DNA from: Desmodesmus armatus
Lineage: Eukaryota; Chlorophyta; Chlorophyceae; Sphaeropleales; Scenedesmaceae
NCBI GenBank assembly: GCA_007449985.2
Contig: VIIQ02000689.1
Coordinates: 62,001-126,000, forward strand
DNA: 64,000 nt
Reading direction: 5' to 3'
Shown: positions 12,295-24,359 of the stretch, in pieces
Layout of the letters: each line of letters starts with the position of its first letter
Position numbering within the stretch: the stretch's first letter is position 1
The notes under the pieces: model-generated
The model's input: only the letters and a program-made list of their open reading frames with translations
The model's database searches: none
What the model was told of the DNA's origin: nothing
Position numbers and translations under genes: made by a program

Positions 12295-14102
12295 CGGTCG
12301 GTTGCCAGGCAGCGGTGGATTCACCAAAAATCCAACTTCACAAACATAGGTGGTGTATGGTGATATGAAAGTGGTGAGACGAGCTTGGAGCAAAATCATG
12401 GCTTGCTGAGTGTCTGCTGTAACCTCATGCAAGCCAAAGCCTGTCTGCACACCAACTGCGGTGCTGCAACATCGGACTCTCCCTGGCTGCAGCAGCAGCA
12501 GCAGCACCATGACTGTCGATGCAGCTGTGAATGGACTGAGTGTGATGGTGGTCTGTGCGTCAGCAGGGGCAGTACTTATGTGTGTATGTGTGCTGCTGTT
12601 TGCGTCCAAACCTCTTGCTGTGCAGTGCTGCGTCCCTGGAGGACCTGAGGGCAGGTAGGAGGGGAGGACAGGCCTGGAGTTCAGATGACAGAGGGGAGCA
12701 GTCACCAATCGGTGGCCTGTAGGCAGGGCAGCTGTTTGTATGCAGAGCACAGTCCCCAGGCTCAAGGCGACCAAGCAGGAGTCAGCCTTTTCAGACAGCT
12801 ACAGCCTGAAGCTACAGCTAAGCTACATGAAGTAGGGGGGAAATGGCCTGTCAGGCTGCACATGATGGAAACGTCCTTCTGATGGCCCCACCAGGCGCCA
12901 CAGCAGCACAACAGGCATGCCGGTTACATCGTTTCACCAGGGGTCTGTCAGCGTCGTGTCTATGGCTGCTTTGGAGACAGGACAGCCTGCAGCGGCCGCA
13001 TACTGCTGCATCGTAGGCTGGTATGTGCATTGACTTGTCTTGAGGGTGAGGGTGAGTTGTGTGAGCTCTTTCAGTGGAGCCACCCTTGTTGCAGTTGTGC
13101 TGAGATGACGGTGGAGTTGGCAGTTGCCAGGGCTGAGCCCAAGTTGCGGAAGCTGTTGGTAGCGGGCAGTACTCTACTAAGGTGTGGGTGGTTCTGATTA
13201 GGTTGTTCGGAATGTGCAGCTACCTGAGGATATATATATGCCACAGGCTACTTATTGCAGTGCACAACGGCAGCCTTAGCTGCTCTTGTCTAAAGCTGAC
13301 TGGCAGCGCCACGTTGATGTTGAGTTGTGTATACCTTTGTGTGAGGGCTGAAGCTCTGCCAGCCGCACTCTTTGTGTGTGTCTCTTCTGGACAGTCTGAT
13401 GCTTGTTGTATCCTTGCATAGGGTGGGGTGGATGGAGGTTGTGGGCTCTGCGGCTCGCCGGGACAGAAAGTTGCTTGTTCAGGGATGTTCATGTGGTCAA
13501 GTCAAATTGGCAGCTGTACTTGTGAACAGCATATGCGTGGGGCGTTGAGTATCGTTTGTTGAGATCTGTGGGTGCTGTTGTTTTCCTGGGGTTTACAGGC
13601 ACGCGTAGTAAATGGCAGAAACCACTGGATCTGGACAGTATTGGGTTTTGTAGTGCATGCTGCTGCAGCAAGTCCCTCGATCTCCAACTGCTCAGCAGCC
13701 ACTAAAAGAGTGCTGACTCGTTTGGTAGTTGGAACCGCATCAGGCGCAACACATCACAGGTTGAAAGCAATCATGCCTGCCAAGAACATCCAGACTTGGC
13801 AAAGCACAAAACTTCGGCAATCATCACAGTTGATGGCATGCCATGATCGAGGCATGTCATAAACATGAGGGATAGTGACAAAACCTGGCTCAGATGTGCT
13901 GTAGAGCAGGGCACACACACGCTATTAAGACAGTCTTAGTGAGCTTGCATGTACCCAAGTACTCCCTCTTTAGACACGCGGGGCACCATTGCAGGTGCTG
14001 CTTGCAGCACAAGGCAAGTATAAGCCATCGTATGTTCTGCAAAAACAGCGAAGCTGAGCTGTAGCCATCACTCCAGCTGCAGGACACAAACATTATTAAA
14101 GA
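12295..14102. other. Intergenic region, no supported gene
   Basis: No reading frame here carries a recognisable domain or forms a convincing exon chain. A TGTAA at 12418-12422, about 150 bases after the ankyrin-gene stop, could be its poly(A) signal. The rest is probably the convergent 3' UTRs of the ankyrin and ARID genes plus spacer. Confidence 0.5.
12418..12422 (+). terminator. TGTAA poly(A) signal candidate for the ankyrin gene
   Basis: First TGTAA downstream of the plus-strand stop codons at 12269/12294. Candidate only. Confidence 0.35.
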
Positions 14103-14107
14103 TTACA
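14103..14107 (-). terminator. TGTAA poly(A) signal candidate for the ARID gene
   Basis: TGTAA on the minus strand 100 bases past the stop at 14207, a plausible 3' UTR length. Confidence 0.45.
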
Positions 14108-14206
14108 CTCCCAAAAAGCCTTCCAGGCTTCAACACATAACACACCTCAAAGCATCAAACCACTGCACAATGTACACCCACGTCACCATAACCCTGCTTC
14201 TGCCCC

Positions 14207-17200
14207 CTACTTCCTAGTCCTGCCCCTCCCGCGTGCGGCCCTGCCCCCACCCCTCCTAGCTCCCCTGCTGCTGCCTGCTGCCCTGCCCCTGGCCCTGCGC
14301 CGCGGCAGCACAGGCTTCAGCCCACCCTTCATCTTCTCCCTGTTCACCAGGCACGCCTTCTTCAAACCAGGGTTGAGACACGTGTGGCAGCTCCCACAGC
14401 GCGGGGTGATACCGAGGTACGTTCGCTTCCTCCCCTTGCCGCCCCTGCCGCCGCCGCGCGCAGCGTTGCCCCGGCCGCGGCTGCTACGCCGAGCCGCAGC
14501 GCTACTGGAGGGGCCCCGCTTGTCCTGCTGCCGCTCCTGCATGCCGGGCAGCTGCAGCAGCTGCGTCTTGGAGCCTGGCGGCCCGCTCAGCACAGCACGG
14601 CGGGACAGCAGCAGCCAGCGGGCTGCGTCAAGGACCACCCTGTCTGTCCGCCAATGCTGCTGCTGCTGCTGCTGCTTCGCCTGCTCGGGGGTCCTGCTGC
14701 TGCTGCTGCAGCAGCCTGGATTCCCTTTGCATCACCCTTCTCATCATCACCGTCAGCAGGGTCCTCCCCGCCCCGGCCCCGGCTCCTGCCCCGGCTCCTG
14801 CCTGATGCATTGCTGGCCCGCCTGCCTGCCCTGCCCCTTCCTTCACTGCTGAGGGGAGGTCGGCCCCTTTGCCGCCGCTGACTGCTGCCACCGCCGCCTG
14901 CCCACTCCGGTGACGTCAAAGGTGAGGTGTCCCCTTCCTCCCCACCTGCCGCCGCCGCCGCTGCTGCTGTTGCTGTGTCTGGTGAACCCCGGGCTGCCGC
15001 TGCGTTGGACCGTCCCAGCTCCTTCCCCCCATCCTCACCCCCCTCTCCATCCGATGACTCATCCGAGGATGAGTCATCCTCATCAGAGGAGGTGTCAGCG
15101 CCAAACAGGAAGTCGTCAGGCATAGCCTGCAGGTCCTCGTAAATATCAGCAGGGAAGTCCTGGCTCCGGTAGCGCTTGAAGCTGACGAGAAGCTTCTTCC
15201 TATACTCCTGCTGGCATGCTGCTCGGGTGGGCGCATGCAGCCCAGTGTGTAGGCCATGCTGTCTTAGCAGATCCACCGCTTGCCCAGGATCCTGTGCTGC
15301 TGCTTGCAGCAGCTGCAAGCTGCACCGCGCCACGTCAGCACTCGGACGCTGCTGCTGCTGCTGAGGTTGCTGGCTGTGTGGCTTCTGTTGCTGCTTGCCG
15401 TCTGCTGCTGTTGCCACCGCAGCAGCTTTGCTGCGCCCCGCCTGCTTCCCAGGGTGCGGCGGCAGCGACGGCAGCAGCTGCGGCGGCTGCTGTGACGGCT
15501 GCTGTGACGGCTGCTGTGGCGGCTGCGGCGGCGGCTGCAGCTGGCGCAGCAATGCTTCTGCCCTGTCAGCTGCAAACACCACACCCTCATGTGTGGCCAG
15601 CTTTGCCCCAAGGAGGGTGCGGGTCTGCACCCTGCTTGCCATGTGGTCCTGTGAAACAGCAGTGACGCACAGGCACAAGCAGACAAAGAGTATGCGCAAC
15701 ACTGACCCTGTGTGGCAACAGAGAGGGTGCTTATTTCTGTGGCTGCCTTGAGAGTACGGTACAAGGCAAGGCTTGACTGTTTGACATTCTCCAGCAAGCA
15801 AGAATAGTTGGAGACAAGGGGGATCACCAGCCCTAGGGGGAAACATGTCACAATTGATGGGGGCAGCTTGAGGACCGTCACCAGCCTGAGAATGAGATGA
15901 CATGTTGCCAGACAGCCCGTTACTCCTCCTACTACTACCAAACTGGGTCAGGGCCACGCCCGACCGCCCTTTTGGAGCCAAATTAGGCTCATAGGGCTTG
16001 GCTGTGGACTGGCTGAAGAGGGCATTACCCCCGCACCTGTGCTTTGGCAGCCCGAAATCATAGGGCAGGTCCTGCTCCAGAGGGTGCAGGTAGCAGGCGT
16101 ACACTGCTGCTACCAGGGGTGCAAAGGCTGCATCCCGCTGCATGTGCCGGGCTATATTGACCCAGCCGTTGGCTGCTGACACCTGCTGGTAGCCGCCCTT
16201 ATCCATGACCTGTGCAGCGGAGGGTTGCCGGGGTCAAAATGGGATGACAATGAAAGGAGGTGAAAAACAAGATGTTGAACATGAGGGCCGAGTCCCATAA
16301 GCACTCCCCGACCCCTCCACCCTCACACACATTGTACATTTCCTCTAGTAAGACGGGTCTTAGCAAGCATGCATGAGTACATGCACTCCCCCTGCTGACA
16401 CACTCCCTTACAAGGCATGCACAGTATCCAGCCCTACCCCTCGGAACAGTTTCTACCTCCTTCCCACCCCAAGTTCACCTGTGCCCTGCCCACCCAGGAT
16501 ACACCTGCACAGGCCCTACCCCAGGACACAGCTGCCCCCTGCTAACCCCAGAACACCTGAATTCTATCTGACCTGAATGAACAGCTGCTGCAGGTCCAGC
16601 ACAGGTGCGCCAGGGGCCAGCAGCGGCACATCCACAGGCCGACCCAGGAAGGCGGATAGGTTCTTGCGCCAGCGCTGTTGCTCTGGCACCAGCACCGGCT
16701 GCAGCTGCGCCCGGGTCCAGGGTTGAGGGGCCCTGTCTGCTGCCCTTTCTGACTTGTTGGCGCCCTTTGGCTCTGCTGCTGCTGACTTGGCGCGCTGCAA
16801 GTGAACCAACAGGATGCAGGGCAGTCAGCACAGAAACGACGGGGGTTAAGCACGCGGGGTGTTGCTTCTGTGTCCTGCATGCTTGTGTCCTGCATGCAAA
16901 CTAGATACTGAGGGTGTGCATGGCAGCACAGCGCTGGTTGCTCCACACAGCATGGTGCTACTGCTGTTGTTACGTCTGACCCCCACGCACTGAGCCCATG
17001 TCTACCAAGTAGCACCGGCACCGCACAAGTGCCCAAGCAAACCCTGCATACCTTTGCAAGTGCCCGAACAAACCCTGCATACCTTTGCAGGTGGTCCCTC
17101 CAAGTCCAGCTTGTTTTTGGAGCGCATGATCTTGTTCCATGCCCTGGCATACTTGCCATGCGGGGGCAAGCCTTCTGCACCCATGTAGATGCTGGGAGGC

Positions 17201-17983
17201 TCCTTGTGGTTGGGCAGGAGCCGTGCACGCTCTGGGATGCCCTTGAGCACCATTTCAAAAGGGTCATCAGGCACCTGCAGTGGATTTGTGGGGATGGCAT
17301 GTACATGTCATGCAGCTGCATTCAACTACATGTGCAGCATACATGCGTTATGGAGCTATATATGATCCAGCTGTCATCCTGGAAAAGGGAGTGTGCTGCT
17401 ACTGCCACAGCCTGCCGGTCAAACATTCTCAGCACCAGCATGATTTTGCAGTCAAATATACATGCACGTAACACTTGCAGGAGCTCATGCCAGCCAAGCA
17501 CTGCTGCTGTAAAGAGGGATCACTCCAAACGATCCAGGCTTGGGAGGTTCAGTACCGAACCAGGGCTGCTGCCAGCTGAGCCTGGCTGCCATTGGCACCA
17601 CTGCAGCTATTGCTGTACGCACATATATTAACACATGCATGCTCATCAGCTGCTCTGCTTGGTCAGCTCAAGCCAGCCACCTCTGGAAACAGATGGTACG
17701 AGCAGAGAGCTGTTCAGATAACCCCATGCTTGTGAGGTGCCTCTCTGGTGTGTTGGATGAGTCTGATTGCAGCATGACACACCCCACCCAATAAAGCAAC
17801 GGTTAGCAGTACCTGGCTGACTTGATTGTACTCCTTAGCAAGCTGCACCAGGTCTGTGTGGGTGTAGTCCCGAAGGGTCAAAACCTGCTGCCCGCCGTCC
17901 AACGCTGCTGGCACTGGGAGAAAGTCTTCTGGCAGAGACCAAGGTGCGTCTTCATCCTGACCTGCTGCCGAGGCGCCGTTCAT
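14207..17983 (-). CDS. ARID-domain chromatin protein with AT-hook and CXXC-like finger
   Basis: First exons in phase: 17983-17813, 17274-17083, 16794-16573, then from 16209. The junction of exons 3 and 4 (residues about 165-255) reads FLGRPVDVPLLAPG ... LFIQ-VMDKGGYQQVSAANGW, a typical ARID/BRIGHT DNA-binding domain. From 16209 the frame stays open to 14587, so an intron near 15650-15850 (acceptor at 15648/15649) would have to be a multiple of three; its donor is not resolved. A Gln/Pro/Ala-rich stretch, an acidic Asp/Glu/Ser tract, an AT-hook (RRQRGRPP) and a Gly/Arg-rich region follow. In another frame, 14638-14207, lies RCGSCHTCLNPGLKKAC, resembling half of a CXXC zinc finger, then a basic tail ending at 14207. 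How the two frames join near 14640-14700 is unresolved. A nuclear DNA-binding role is inferred. It shares a 589-bp divergent promoter with PAM16. Confidence 0.72.
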
Positions 17984-18572
17984 GGCGTTGATTGAGGTTG
18001 GCAGGTCCTGTCACGCAAGCTCTGACAGTAGTACTGCTCCAGCAGTTCAAATTGAATCTTCAATTAGCAAGCACCTGGCTTCCCCTCATCAAAATGGTCC
18101 TGAGAATCTGATCTGTTCTAAGAGTTGATAACAACACACAGCCAGTACACTCTTTGCTGGGTGGGTGCTGCAGAGGCTTGATCTTGACCTGATCCGTCAC
18201 CCCATGCAAAACGGTCAAGGGCTTCTTGGTGGACGCTGATCACTGCAGATCTCAAAGGTTCGATTCACTGTATCAAGCGCCAGGGGTGCCCATCCGCATC
18301 CACCAGCTGGTCTCCGCATGACTAACAAACGGTCGCCTTGACCTAGCAAGCACCAACACGTACTCACTTGAAGTATTTCAGCTCGCCACCACGCTGCTGC
18401 CTCGAATGCGATCAATCACTGTGCTTCGCACTGCTGCTGCTTCTCAGACCCCTCCAGAGGACTGCTGTCACCCTCCTATCTGCAGTCACCTTTCCCAAGC
18501 AGGGGCACTGTTAGTCTTCCTCCCACTCCAGGATGTTGAATTGTCTACCCTAGTGTTCATAGAGCCCAAGTC

Positions 18573-19589
18573 ATGGTGTGTTGCTAAGCGTGGCAAGCAT
18601 ACCTATCAGTGCTGCTGCTGCTGTTGGCAACACGGCTGCAACACGGCTGTTGTCATTGCCTTGCAGGCGTCAAGGATCATAGCGCAGCTGCTGGTAGCTG
18701 GTGCCACGACCGTAGCACGTGCAGCATCACAGGCATGGGCCCAGGCGCTTCAAAGTGAGCACCTGACACACACTCGTGTGTGCAATGCACAGCATCCAGT
18801 ATCGCAACTTGTTGCGGTTCAGGAGTGAGCCAACCCAGCTGCGCCATTGCTGCAGCGAGACAGCAGCACCGTCTGATGCTGTAACCACGAAGCCAGCAGC
18901 GGTGTGCTTGCAGTGAAGCTGCAGTCTAGGAAGACTCACCAAGGCATACGCCGCGCTCAGTGCACACCGCACGCCATGTCACTGCAAGCAGCACCCACAA
19001 GCCACAGCAGTCTTGGGGCTAACACAGCTGCATGGCTGCTCTTGTGGTGTGTGTGCGGATGATTTCCTGCAGATGCACACAAGACGGGTGTTGCCCAGGA
19101 AGCTGCAAAGACAGCAACCAAGGCGGCGAAAGGCATCAGCGCGCAGGAAGCTTGGCAGATACTGCATGTAGACCCTCAGGCCTCCTGGGTGGATGTGACA
19201 AAGGTTTGTAAGACACTAAGCTTGATGGCAGTCGATGCAATCATCATGACAGTCATAAATACTCTCGTAAGGGTGTATAGTGAGTGTAGCGTAGTGACTG
19301 TGGCGATGCATGTGGAACACATGCGTAGAGTGCCAGCCAGGCAATGCACCACAGCGTGTGTGAATGCCACACATCAGTAGGTTCGCCACAGGGGCTGCTT
19401 ACGGGGACAACAGTGGGACAAAATGTGTGAAGCAGTTGTGCAGCTGCATTGTTCCGGACACCAAGAGCTCCCAGCGGTATCAGTGGGGGATTAGGCTGGC
19501 TCAGGGGCGCTCCAGCCAAGCGGCTGTCGATGGGGGGTGGGGCTGGTCGGGTCGGGTCCGCGTGCTGTGCTGTACACCTGCGCAGTTGT

Positions 19590-19620
<31 letters not shown>

Positions 19621-20337
19621 TGGTGGCGCCGGCTAGCAGGCGCAAAAAGCACAGAGGGCATGTCACCGGGTTGGCAGCTGGAGCAACGTCACCAGCCCCC
19701 TGCAAGTGCCATGCGTTGTCCTTTCCCACCTATGGCAACGACATGAGAAGTACGCAGCGTATACCACAGCTGTTTGGGGTGTTGTGCTGACCCCTGCACC
19801 TGTCCTGTCGTGTCCTGTGTTTGTCCCGCCTTGCAGCGCTACAAGCACATGATGGAGGTGAATAAGAAGTATGGCAGCTTCTACCTAGAGTCCAAGGTGT
19901 ACAGGGCCTGGGAGTCACTAGACCAGGTGAGCGCTGGTTTCTCTGATCCAATTTTTACTGTGCTTTTAGTCCCTCTCTGCCTTGATCGGCCAGCTTTGTG
20001 ACAACAATGTGTTGCTGGCATGAGATTTCTGAGCTTCATAGCTTCTTGTGTAACATGTAAGTGGTGATGCAAGTACTGTATGCCAACCAATATGGCCTTG
20101 CAAGGCCATATTGCAATTGCAATCAGTCATACCAACTCAGCAGCACAGTCAAGGACTTCTTGCAAGAATGCGGCTGTTGCATACCTGTACATATATGTGT
20201 AGGTGTACACAGAGGAGGGTAAGAAGACTCCAGAAGAGGAGGAGGCAGTGCGGAAGCTGCTGCATCAGGAGGCAGCAGAAGCAGCAGCAGCTGAGCAGCA
20301 GCAGCAGCAGGAGGGCGAGCAGCAACGAAAGCAGTGA
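18573..20337 (+). CDS. PAM16: Mitochondrial import motor subunit PAM16/TIM16
   Basis: Five exons give 148 residues: a start exon containing only the ATG (18573-18575), then 18667-18754, 19073-19203, 19837-19926, 20203-20337; all phases agree. PAM16 is a degenerate J-like protein that pairs with PAM14 at the TIM23 channel and restrains Hsp70 stimulation on the matrix side. Visible family blocks: N-terminal hydrophobic ASRIIAQLLVAGATTVARA; the junction-spanning NAHKTGVAQEAAKTATKAAK; ISAQEAWQILHVDPQASW; and YKHMMEVNKKYGSFYLESKV, the conserved J-like helix. The canonical HPD triad is absent, as expected for PAM16. An acidic, Gln-rich C terminus ends at the TGA. The ATG-then-intron start is inferred because exon 2 begins exactly at the family's second residue and an ATG abuts a GT donor 92 bases upstream. 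Introns are unusually repeat-rich. Confidence 0.9.
19592..19621 (+). repeat. (CAG)n microsatellite in PAM16 intron 3
   Basis: About ten uninterrupted CAG units inside the 633-bp intron. Confidence 0.95.
20088..20113. repeat. Perfect 26-bp palindrome in PAM16 intron 4
   Basis: The half-site caatatggccttg is followed directly by its exact reverse complement with no loop, 89 bases upstream of the exon-5 acceptor. Confidence 0.9.
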
Positions 20338-22377
20338 CGTGTACTGCGGCGGGAGTTGCAGTGCAGCAGATGTGGGTGCCCACCTGCAGCAGCTGGGCCG
20401 GCAGCTGCTGGTGAAGTGTGTTGAGGGTTGGGTTTCTCGTTGCTGGTTTCTGTGTTTAGTCAGTCACTGGCCATGTGGTCGCATGGCAGCGATATCTGAA
20501 GCAGCAGGTCGTGGCTGCGTCAGCAGCAGAACTTGGTTTGACACTCTCGGCTCTCTCACCCTTGACCTGCATGTGCTGCTGCTGCTGGGTTGGTGGCGGC
20601 TGCTAGACAGCCGGCAGTGGTGGCTTGGTCACTGCAACTGCAGCTTTTGAAAAGAGCGATGGTGGTGCTGGTTTTGAGTTGAAGCGGCGTGCTGGGTGGC
20701 GGGGAATTGTGCACTGGTTTGTTTGGGTGATCGTGTGAATGCGAGTCTGCGCCAGGGACTGCATGGGGCATCTTGCACATCACTTGGTTCTAAATGATGT
20801 GACATCAAGCTAAGCAGCGCCTCCAACGTGCCACACAGTCACAGGCGCATGCTACAGGCAGTGCTGCAAAGTGACTTCTTGCAGCAGCAGTGCGCACAGC
20901 AGATAACATACTTGGGGCATGGTACTTGTCGAGCATGTGGCGGTAGCTTGTTACGAGCAGCAGGAGTGGCTTGTGCAGCCGCAGCCACCTGAAAGGCCAC
21001 AACGCATGTGCATGCCAGGCAGTTGCCGTGCCGTAGTCGTCTGCTGTGCAAAGCTACAAAACTACAAAGCTACAAGCCAATCAGAGCTAGCTGAAGCCCG
21101 CGTAACCATACGGGGCATGCTGCCATGTCACTTAGACAGTAGATATGTGCTTCGAATTTGCTGAAAACAGCCAATGCCACCTGAAATCTGCATCCTGCAT
21201 GAGAGCTGTTTGCAGCATATACTTGTATCGCGGGGTGCACAGGCAGTCACTGAGTGTGGGCAATGTGCAGCGAGGTAGGCTAGCCTGCGCCCTGCGCTGG
21301 CTGTGCAGTTCACCTGTTTGCTGCAGGTTCTGGTTTGAGCATCAGCACAACTAGCAGAGCTTCCTGGACCGTCGGACGTCATTTGCAGGAACTGCGGCTT
21401 CCACAGCTTTGACTGCTTTCAAAGTTTGACTGCGGACATGATCATGTCATGACTTGCCACATTACATGCATGTATAGCATATATACACATATTCTGTACT
21501 CATGCCGGTCATCTGCAGCCATGGACAGGGCTATACAGGGGTTGTTACCTGCAGGTGATCTGCTGACGTTGTGGTGACACTCCACAAAACACCCCACGAC
21601 AAGACCGGCGGTGTCATAAACACATCACATCTGTTTGGAAGGTTGTTTTGAGAGGCGTGCAGTGACGTAGGGTGCTAGCATATGTGTGAGTGCTGCTGGT
21701 GTTGTGCTGCTGTGCTGTGGTGTGTGCTGCTGGTGTTGTGCTGCTGTGCTGCTGTGCTGCTGTGCTGTGCTCGCCATGACGCACAGTAGCTCCCTCCTTG
21801 AGCTGCTGATGGATGTGCAGGTAGCTCCAGAAGCCTAAATGTACATATCCAACACATATGTAACATGTCCAATCAATTTCCAGGCTTTTACCCACCCCTA
21901 TAGGATTTCCAGGCTTGTACCCACCCCTAGGATAGGATCCTGGCTGTAGCTACAGCAGTTATCAGCTATCAAATAAGCAGACATACGAGGAAAACGTACA
22001 TATGCGTACATTAGCGTATATCCACGTATGTATTACGTACGTCTGCGTATCCCAGTCTGCCAGCCCAACGTATTTGCCATCTCTACATACTTGGGGCGGA
22101 CATTATCACCTGCAACCCTTTCAACGCACAACAATCCAGACACAAATTCGTACTCCTAAATAAAAGGTTTGGGCCCTGTCGGACGAGTTTGAGGCTGCTG
22201 GCGCGCTGCGTTGTGCTATTTGACTAGATGTTGACTGTCAGCTGCAACACAACTTGCGAGTGAAAAGCCTTCCAGCCAGGTTGCGCAGGCACAAGCTTGG
22301 TTTATGTTTTCAGCTTGACGTTCACGCGTTCAATCAGCACCCATCAGCGAGAGTAGTGTCGAGTCCGTTTCAACACG
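20338..22377. other. Intergenic region with simple repeats
   Basis: No supported gene. Contains a tgctg/tgtgctg-rich stretch (about 21690-21776), a 29-bp unit present twice in tandem (21877-21905 and 21906-21934, core ccaggctt-tacccacccc), and a tacgta-rich patch (about 21985-22060). The last few hundred bases are the promoter and 5' UTR of the secreted-protein gene; an AT-rich taaataaaag at about 22157 is a possible TATA-like element. Confidence 0.6.
21877..21934 (+). repeat. 29-bp tandem repeat, two copies
   Basis: Both copies begin tttccaggctt and continue with tacccacccct; one base differs in the shared 23-bp core. Confidence 0.8.
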
Positions 22378-24230
22378 ATGTCGTCGCTTGTGGCGACTTT
22401 GCTCATGATGGTGGCATGTATCTTCAGTCTAAATGTAGTTGCAGCGGCTCCTATCTCTCTGGCCAACGTGCTTCCTGCGCAGGAGGGCACACAGGCCGGG
22501 AGTACATCTGAGTACACAGCCATCAAGGAGTACTACTCCTCTGGCGTCACATCTGACATTTGCCTCCGTCAAACAACAATCAAGACATGTGATATCATCG
22601 GTCTCTTTGCCGGCCTGACGTATGAGTGAGTTGGGGAGGGTTGCTCTTGTTCATCAATTGATGTGGTGCGCTGCATCCAGCTGGGCATGGGTGCCCACCA
22701 CTCACATCGCTATTGCCTCCTTGTTACAGCAGCTCTGCCATTACTTCACAAAATCTGTGCATTGCATGTGTGCTGCAGGGCTGGTATGGAGTGCTGCAAC
22801 TCCAACCGCCACGGGGATGCAGGCTACGGCACCCGTGGCCAGACTGTCAACGACATGCTGCGGTTAGGATCTGCTTCTGGAAAGGTCGGCACCTGCACCT
22901 GGCGCATCGACCCATTTGCAATCAGGATCGTGGTGGCCTTTTTCCAAGCCTTGGGTGGGAACGCACAAAGGCCCATTCAAGTGGGCAGGTTTGAAGTTGA
23001 CTGGTGAGCAGCCACTGGCAGCTTGCTGAGTGTCCACCCTAAGACAGCACAGCAGCAGAAACAAGTAGCAGTCAAGCCTGCTGTTCTTTTGACAGAGTAG
23101 GTCGCTTCAGCAGGTGCCCAAGGGCCAGTCAGTGCTGCTCGCACCCTAGCATGGTACAGTGAAACACCAGTGGTGCGCCACCCCTGCGTGCAGCGCCTTA
23201 CTGTGCAGCTAGTCTGAAATGATGAAGCATATGCATGTGGGTCGACGCTCATGCCATGCCCCACATCAGCATCACATGTACTGTTGCAGTAGTACATCCT
23301 GCGTGTGTCCAGGCAAACAAACTGGCGAGCTGCCGGCCTGCGTGCCTGGCCAGAGGGCCATCCCACCCCACACATTACCCGTTCCCTCACCGCCACGTTC
23401 CGCTGCATCCTGCTGACCCCTGCCCTGCACCCTGCCTGCTGCTCCCTGTCTCCTGCTGCCCTCTCCCTCTCCACCCCCACAGTGAGTTCAACGAGGGTGC
23501 AGAGGAGTGTGGCGAGGGATGCACCGAAGGGCTGCGCCTAGAGGCCAAGGGGCCCCTCTGGTATGTGCCGGACGCAGCCATCACCACAATACCCGCCCTG
23601 GAGGGCACCAACCTCTGTGCCGACATCGTCAATGAGATCACAGACGTCTTTGACAGGCGCATGTCCCCTAGGAGCACGGCGCCACCTGCACAGTCCGGTG
23701 TCAGCGCCCCTACACCACCAGACCAGAGCCCAAGCCCGCCAAGTGAGTGGGCCACCCTCGCCCAGGGCATTTCCCAGTTCATGCCCCACAACCCATCAAG
23801 AGGCGTGTCTACCAGGCGCACCCCTCAGCGCAACCCCACAACAGGCCCAGGACCTCAAGGCCAGCCCCGCGCCCCACCTGCTGCTGTCCAAAGCGCATCA
23901 GATATGGAGAGAGAGACAGTGGCGGCTGAGGTGCAGTACAGCTTTGAGGGACACCGCGAAACTGAGCCGGCACAGACCTACTACCGGGCGGATGTGCTGG
24001 TCGCGTACGGACATGTGCAGATCACCAGCAAGCACACGGGCCACAAGTATGATGAAGGATTCATGGAGAGCACCTTGATCTACGATATTGACCGCGAAGG
24101 TGGCCCATGGTCCCCGGGGGACATTGAGGCAATTGTTCCTGATGGCAACACCTTCATCACAGAGCCCTACCGTATGGACCTTACACTGAAGAGCAGCGGC
24201 CATGGGAAGTACTATGGCGACAACGAGTAG
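22378..24230 (+). CDS. Secreted Cys-containing protein of unknown family
   Basis: Three exons, 22378-22625, 22779-23003 and 23483-24230, with matching phase-2 junctions, give 406 residues. The N terminus (MSSLVATLLMMVACIFSLNV followed by VAAAP) is a clear signal peptide. The next ~200 residues hold spaced cysteines (SDICLRQTTIKTCD, GMECCNSNRHGD, GTCTWRIDP, CEFNEGAEECGEGC), suggesting a disulphide-bonded extracellular domain. A Pro/Ser/Thr/Gln-rich linker follows (residues about 235-300), then a second region with VQYSFEGHRETEPAQTYYRA and THKYDEGF-like Tyr/Asp-rich sequence to the stop. I do not recognise the family; cell-wall/extracellular matrix or secreted location is inferred only from the signal peptide and linker. 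The start is the only ATG that gives the signal peptide. Confidence 0.75.
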
Positions 24231-24359
24231 GCAGCTGCAGGCTGACTTCGTAGGGTATATGTTGTGACATTGTGTCACAATACTTTGGGGAACAGATGCT
24301 CATGATATGTTTGGCTGGTGGCAGCTAAATTGTGTAGTGTCGACATCATACACGTAGAG

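Noticed and set aside
14373..15751. Plus-strand open frames across the ARID gene
   Set aside because: They are antisense shadows of the GC-rich minus-strand coding sequence.
18250..18270. ggttcgattc resembling a tRNA T-loop
   Set aside because: The flanking five-base stems do not pair and no acceptor or anticodon arm could be built on either strand.
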